Positions 60,888-64,000 of a DNA stretch of 64,000 bases are shown here, one piece after another. The notes below the pieces were generated by a model, which ran no database searches, was not told where the DNA came from, and saw nothing but the letters and a program-made list of their open reading frames with translations. A program made the position numbers and the translations under genes. Origin of the DNA: Lachnospiraceae bacterium MD329 (GTDB taxonomy: Bacteria; Bacillota; Clostridia; UBA1381). Location: contig VIQV01000029.1 of the NCBI GenBank assembly GCA_010206265.1, positions 1 through 64,000 of the forward strand. Reading direction: 5' to 3'. The first letter of the stretch is position 1, and each line of letters opens with the position of its first letter.

Positions 60888-62480
60888 TTATTCCCATGCC
60901 CAAATTATTTTGAGTATTGGTTTTCCTGTCTTTTCATTTATTTCTCCAAACTCAATACGATCGACAAGATTGTCTATAATCTCGCGGTCTATATCCTTTT
61001 TGTTCAGAAATGATATTAATGATTTTTTTATGTTATCACGTTTTTGTACACTGTTTTTATTCTTCAGTTCCCGCTCAGTTTCTGAAATTCTATTACGAAT
61101 TTCATTTAGCCTGTCATTAAAACCTTTGTTATAGCTTAAATACTCTGCGACTGATATAATATCATTAAGTCTGTCACTGTAAAGATTCTTCTGATTGTTT
61201 AAAATTTTTTCTTCTTCCTTTTTTAAATTTGTCAACTCATTTACAAAAAAAATATTTTTATCATTGTGTTTATTTAAAAGTTCAATAACAAACTTATCAT
61301 CTAAATTATCAATAGCTATATTTTTTAATTCTTCGATGAGCTGTATCTGTAATGCTTCCATAATATAATCTATTCTTATATTTGGAGTAGGGCATCTGTT
61401 TTTCTCTGCATAAGAATATTTATCTCTGCAGCGTAAATATCCTATATGTCCGGCTTTAGATGATACCCCGTGATTTTTCTGCATTGGTTTTCCGCAGTAA
61501 TGACAAAACACCTTACCCGATAGTATATGTACTTTTCCTGTTCCTGCCGCTTTTCTGTGTTTTGACAAACGCGCACGTGTTTCTCCAAACACTTCACGAC
61601 TGACAATAGGCTCGTGCATATCCTTAATAATAATCCTGTTATTTTCCATAACCTTTTTTATTACTTTTGATTTATAACTGACTTTTTCTACTTTATGCTG
61701 AACAACATCACCACAATATACTTGATTATTTAATATATCACCTACAGTAGTTGTACTCCAACAACCTGTTTCATCGGGAGCATACATATATGTCTTTCTT
61801 AATCCGTCAAGTTCCTGTTGTTTTCTTGGATTAGGAATGCCTTTGTCATTAAGCATACGGCTTATTTTTGCCGCGCCATATCCTTCGCCATGCCATTCAA
61901 AAATTTGTTTAACAACAGGCGCAGTATTCGGATTTATAACAAGATGGTTTTTATTCTCTTTATCTTTTGAATATCCATATGGAGGAAAAGCCGCCAGAAA
62001 TTCTCCCTTTTCCATTTTGTGCTTAAAAACCGCTCTGATGTTTTCAGATAAATCCTCAAGATACCATTCGTTTATAAGACCATTTATTTGCCGCGCTTTT
62101 TTATTTCCTTTTATTTCGGTATCAGCATTGTCAATTAGACTTACAAATCTTATACCCCACTCGTAAAATCGACCATTTATATATTGTTCAATGACCTCCA
62201 TATTACGGCTGAAACGCGACTGACTTTTACACAGAATAATATCAAATTTCTTTTGTGAAGCGTCATTTATCATTCGATTAAACTCAGGACGGTCATTATC
62301 GCTTCCGGAATATGCTCCGCTGTAATCCTCATCACAATAAATGTTATAAATCTGCCATTGTCTGTCTGCGGCATAAGTAAAAAGCATTGATTTTTGATTT
62401 TGAATTGACTCACTCTCACGCTCCCCGCTGTATAAATCTTCTTTTGATAAACGTACATAAATAGCTACTGTATTTTTCAT
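60888..62480 (-). CDS. Second large serine recombinase
   Basis: This 530-residue recombinase has the same architecture as the first: catalytic Ser12 (AIYVRLSKED), CKSQSRFSRN, a recombinase domain (PPYGYSKDKENK), a zinc ribbon (CHYCGKPM ... CRDKYSYAEKNRCPTP, about 337-376) and a coiled-coil region. The ATG at 62480 has AAAGGAGG; the longer frame lacks support. Its stop lies about 35 bp from where the split gene resumes, so the junction of its element is at about 60853-60887. An ATGGGA...TCCCAT dyad (about 60876-60898) overlaps the stop and may be part of the att arm. The other end is outside the window. Confidence 0.93.
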   Translation of the reverse strand: MKNTVAIYVRLSKEDLYSGERESESIQNQKSMLFTYAADRQWQIYNIYCDEDYSGAYSGSDNDRPEFNRMINDASQKKFDIILCKSQSRFSRNMEVIEQYINGRFYEWGIRFVSLIDNADTEIKGNKKARQINGLINEWYLEDLSENIRAVFKHKMEKGEFLAAFPPYGYSKDKENKNHLVINPNTAPVVKQIFEWHGEGYGAAKISRMLNDKGIPNPRKQQELDGLRKTYMYAPDETGCWSTTTVGDILNNQVYCGDVVQHKVEKVSYKSKVIKKVMENNRIIIKDMHEPIVSREVFGETRARLSKHRKAAGTGKVHILSGKVFCHYCGKPMQKNHGVSSKAGHIGYLRCRDKYSYAEKNRCPTPNIRIDYIMEALQIQLIEELKNIAIDNLDDKFVIELLNKHNDKNIFFVNELTNLKKEEEKILNNQKNLYSDRLNDIISVAEYLSYNKGFNDRLNEIRNRISETERELKNKNSVQKRDNIKKSLISFLNKKDIDREIIDNLVDRIEFGEINEKTGKPILKIIWAWE

Positions 62481-62569
62481 AATGTATAATCCTCCTTTAT
62501 CAGAGAACTTCACATTCATTATCATATATAATCATACCATAGCATATATAATAACGCAAAAATAAAGTC

Positions 62570-62701
62570 CTATTTTTGAATTTTTTGATTTATTGTATTA
62601 AATACAGCTTGTTTTATCTTGTTTTGACTTTCATCTGAATGTATATCGATTTCTTCTCTGCTTTTGTTACAATGGATAATATCGACTTCTAATGCTTTCA
62701 A
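62570..62701 (-). CDS. 43-aa protein ahead of the second recombinase
   Basis: The protein starts MKALEVDIIHCNKSREE and ends with a helix (KIKQAVFNTINQKIQK). A TTG start with GAGGTG 6 bases upstream; an in-frame GTG three codons earlier is possible. It parallels the 40-aa ORF ahead of recombinase 1 in size, place and helical C-terminus. The role is unknown. Confidence 0.5.
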   Translation of the reverse strand: MKALEVDIIHCNKSREEIDIHSDESQNKIKQAVFNTINQKIQK

Positions 62702-62762
62702 AACACTCACCTCAGTTAAATTTATGAACTTTACAGATTGTACTATGATGTTTTTATGTCAT

Positions 62763-62794
62763 AAAAATACAGCGGAATTGCCGCTGTATTTTTT
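62763..62794 (-). terminator. Terminator of the helicase-nuclease gene
   Basis: The stem AATACAGCGG / CCGCTGTATT, flanked by A and T runs, lies 10 bases after the helicase stop on the minus strand. Confidence 0.85.
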
Positions 62795-62803
62795 AGTATC
62801 TTA

Positions 62804-64000
62804 TTAAGTATATTTTTCTATGATCTCAATCGCATCTGTCGATAAATTTGGATTTTCATATGTTATAATAAGCCTTCCGGGGAAATTTTTTTCATACCAT
62901 TTTAATTTTTTCTCCCAATGAACTTTATACTGCGGCAAATCCAATCTTCCTACATGCTCCCAATAATATGTTTCACCATGAAATTTAACTGTAAAATCGG
63001 GAAGATACATTGAGCCATCCTTGGCATATAACGGCTGTTCGTACTTAAACGAAACATCTTTTTGTGTCAGCATATTTGCAATTATTACTTCTGACTTAGA
63101 ACGCACAAAATATTCTGATAGTGTTGCCAATTTCTTTTCTGATTCATACCAATTCTGAATATATAATAAGTCCTTCGGAAGCGGCGCAAACTTGAATATT
63201 GAAGAATTTATCTTTTTTACGGCAGACTTTTCCATATGGCTCAATGTTGTAAGTGTTCCAATATCCTCCTGAAGAAAAATCGTTACTCTTTTTTGCGCTC
63301 TTGTAATAGCCGTATACAACAATTCCATTGAAAGCAAGTGGCTGTCACGCTTTGGAATTACGATATATACATAATCAAATTCAGAACCTTGAGATTTATG
63401 TACGCTTATAGCATATGCTAATTCAAGATTGTCTTCAACCTTCTGTTCAGGTAACCACCACCCGCGCTCATTTTTTCCAAATTTTTTACCATAACAATAA
63501 CTTAGATTTTTTCTGCTTTCATTTGAAAATTTTACTTGTAGTCTTTCAATTCTATTAATATACTTAAAGCTTTTATTTTTTATTTCAAAGGGATGCATTC
63601 CGGCAATGCCAATTTCTCCATTATAAATCTCTTTCTTTTCTATCTTTTTAGTGTCAAAATTATACGCAAATGTTATATCTGATTGTGGTCTGTTCCTAAT
63701 CTGAATTACCTTATCAAAATACGTAATTCCACCAAAAGTATATTTACTGCTCCAATAGCCATTAAATGTCTTTTGCATCAAAACATTTAATGCTTCCGTA
63801 CCATAAAATTCACCGCGATATGGAGATATTATCTGTATCGTTTCAGGATTTTGTTCACCATTCTGACCTTTAATCGCTTTGCTCCACAAAGTATGTAAAT
63901 CTGTTTCTTCAGATACATTAAGTCCTGTATAATCTTCCATGTCTTTTACTAAAACATCAGTCAAAACAGTTTCAAACTCGCTTTGATCTTTCCAGAAATA
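62804..64000 (-). CDS. RecD-like SF1 helicase with C-terminal nuclease-like domain (5' end cut)
   Basis: The frame is open to the right edge, so the N-terminal part, including Walker A, is outside. The visible 398 residues hold the SF1 C-terminal motifs: SPYRGEFYGTEALN, AYAISVHKSQGSEFDYVYIVIP (motif V-like) and LLYTAITRAQKRVTIFL (motif VI, UvrD_C_2/RecD type). A tail at about 300-395 reads SKSEVIIANMLTQKDVSFKYEQ, then LPDFTVKFHGETYYWEHVG. This matches a PD-(D/E)xK-like nuclease core (Glu, Asp, Glu-x-Val). Such fusions occur on mobile elements and in defence loci. It probably belongs to the second recombinase element. Confidence 0.8.
   Translation of the reverse strand, partial: YFWKDQSEFETVLTDVLVKDMEDYTGLNVSEETDLHTLWSKAIKGQNGEQNPETIQIISPYRGEFYGTEALNVLMQKTFNGYWSSKYTFGGITYFDKVIQIRNRPQSDITFAYNFDTKKIEKKEIYNGEIGIAGMHPFEIKNKSFKYINRIERLQVKFSNESRKNLSYCYGKKFGKNERGWWLPEQKVEDNLELAYAISVHKSQGSEFDYVYIVIPKRDSHLLSMELLYTAITRAQKRVTIFLQEDIGTLTTLSHMEKSAVKKINSSIFKFAPLPKDLLYIQNWYESEKKLATLSEYFVRSKSEVIIANMLTQKDVSFKYEQPLYAKDGSMYLPDFTVKFHGETYYWEHVGRLDLPQYKVHWEKKLKWYEKNFPGRLIITYENPNLSTDAIEIIEKYT

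Overview
The window looks like chromosome of a spore-forming, fermentative member of the Clostridia (Firmicutes). The evidence is spoIIE, spoIIR, sleB, ypeB and an alpha/beta-type SASP gene, the acetate pathway genes pta and ackA, AGGAGG-type ribosome binding sites, TTGACA/TATAAT promoters, AT-rich spacers and secreted proteins with TPTP-type linkers. GH112 and L-ribulose-type sugar genes would suit a gut or plant-polysaccharide niche. I cannot name the genus.

Layout. 0-0.3 kb: right end of an IS3-family element. 0.6-4.1 kb: ilvB-ilvN-ilvC behind a structured leader. 4.2-6.0 kb: an Fe-S scaffold-like gene and a GGGtGRT gene. 6.0-7.6 kb: an antitoxin-like pair and small genes. 7.8-14.1 kb: spoIIE, a phosphodiesterase, metF and metH. 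14.4-14.65 kb: a probable structured non-coding RNA. 14.7-18.0 kb: two secreted proteins and an AAA ATPase. 18.2-26.2 kb: a ferredoxin-type aldo/keto reductase, a three-gene O-acylation cluster, an FGGY kinase with araD, and a membrane protein. 26.2-30.1 kb: zinc-type ABC uptake genes. 30.4-30.6 kb: small-RNA candidates. 30.6-39.1 kb: htrA, polA, germination and sporulation genes, and an LRR protein. 39.3-46.8 kb: a ClC channel, a frameshifted permease gene, and the operon ilvA-HD-recX-rimO-pgsA-hisIE. 47-53.5 kb: pta-ackA, a MATE exporter, a GH112 phosphorylase and a HIT protein.

The most unusual part is 53.6-64.0 kb. First there is a two-gene switch: a phage-tail-fibre-like gene and a CI/LexA-like repressor are divergently transcribed, and a matching dyad sits inside the -35/-10 spacer of each promoter. 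Next, one cysteine-rich gene, transcribed leftward, is split by large-serine-recombinase elements. Its C-terminal end lies at 55266-55421 and its middle at about 60344-60853. Between them is a 4925-bp element (55419-60343) carrying a recombinase, an EamA transporter, hpt and a purine permease. The two junctions share GTTGC and are flanked inside the element by 24-bp arms that form an inverted repeat, as expected for the attP of a serine integrase. Joining the flanks at the shared core rebuilds the reading frame exactly. Upstream of the middle piece the same gene is cut again next to a second serine recombinase (60888-62480). That second unit, with a RecD-like helicase-nuclease gene, runs off the right edge.

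The split gene therefore resembles genes interrupted by skin-type or phage-type intervening elements. Whether excision is developmentally timed is not shown by the sequence.
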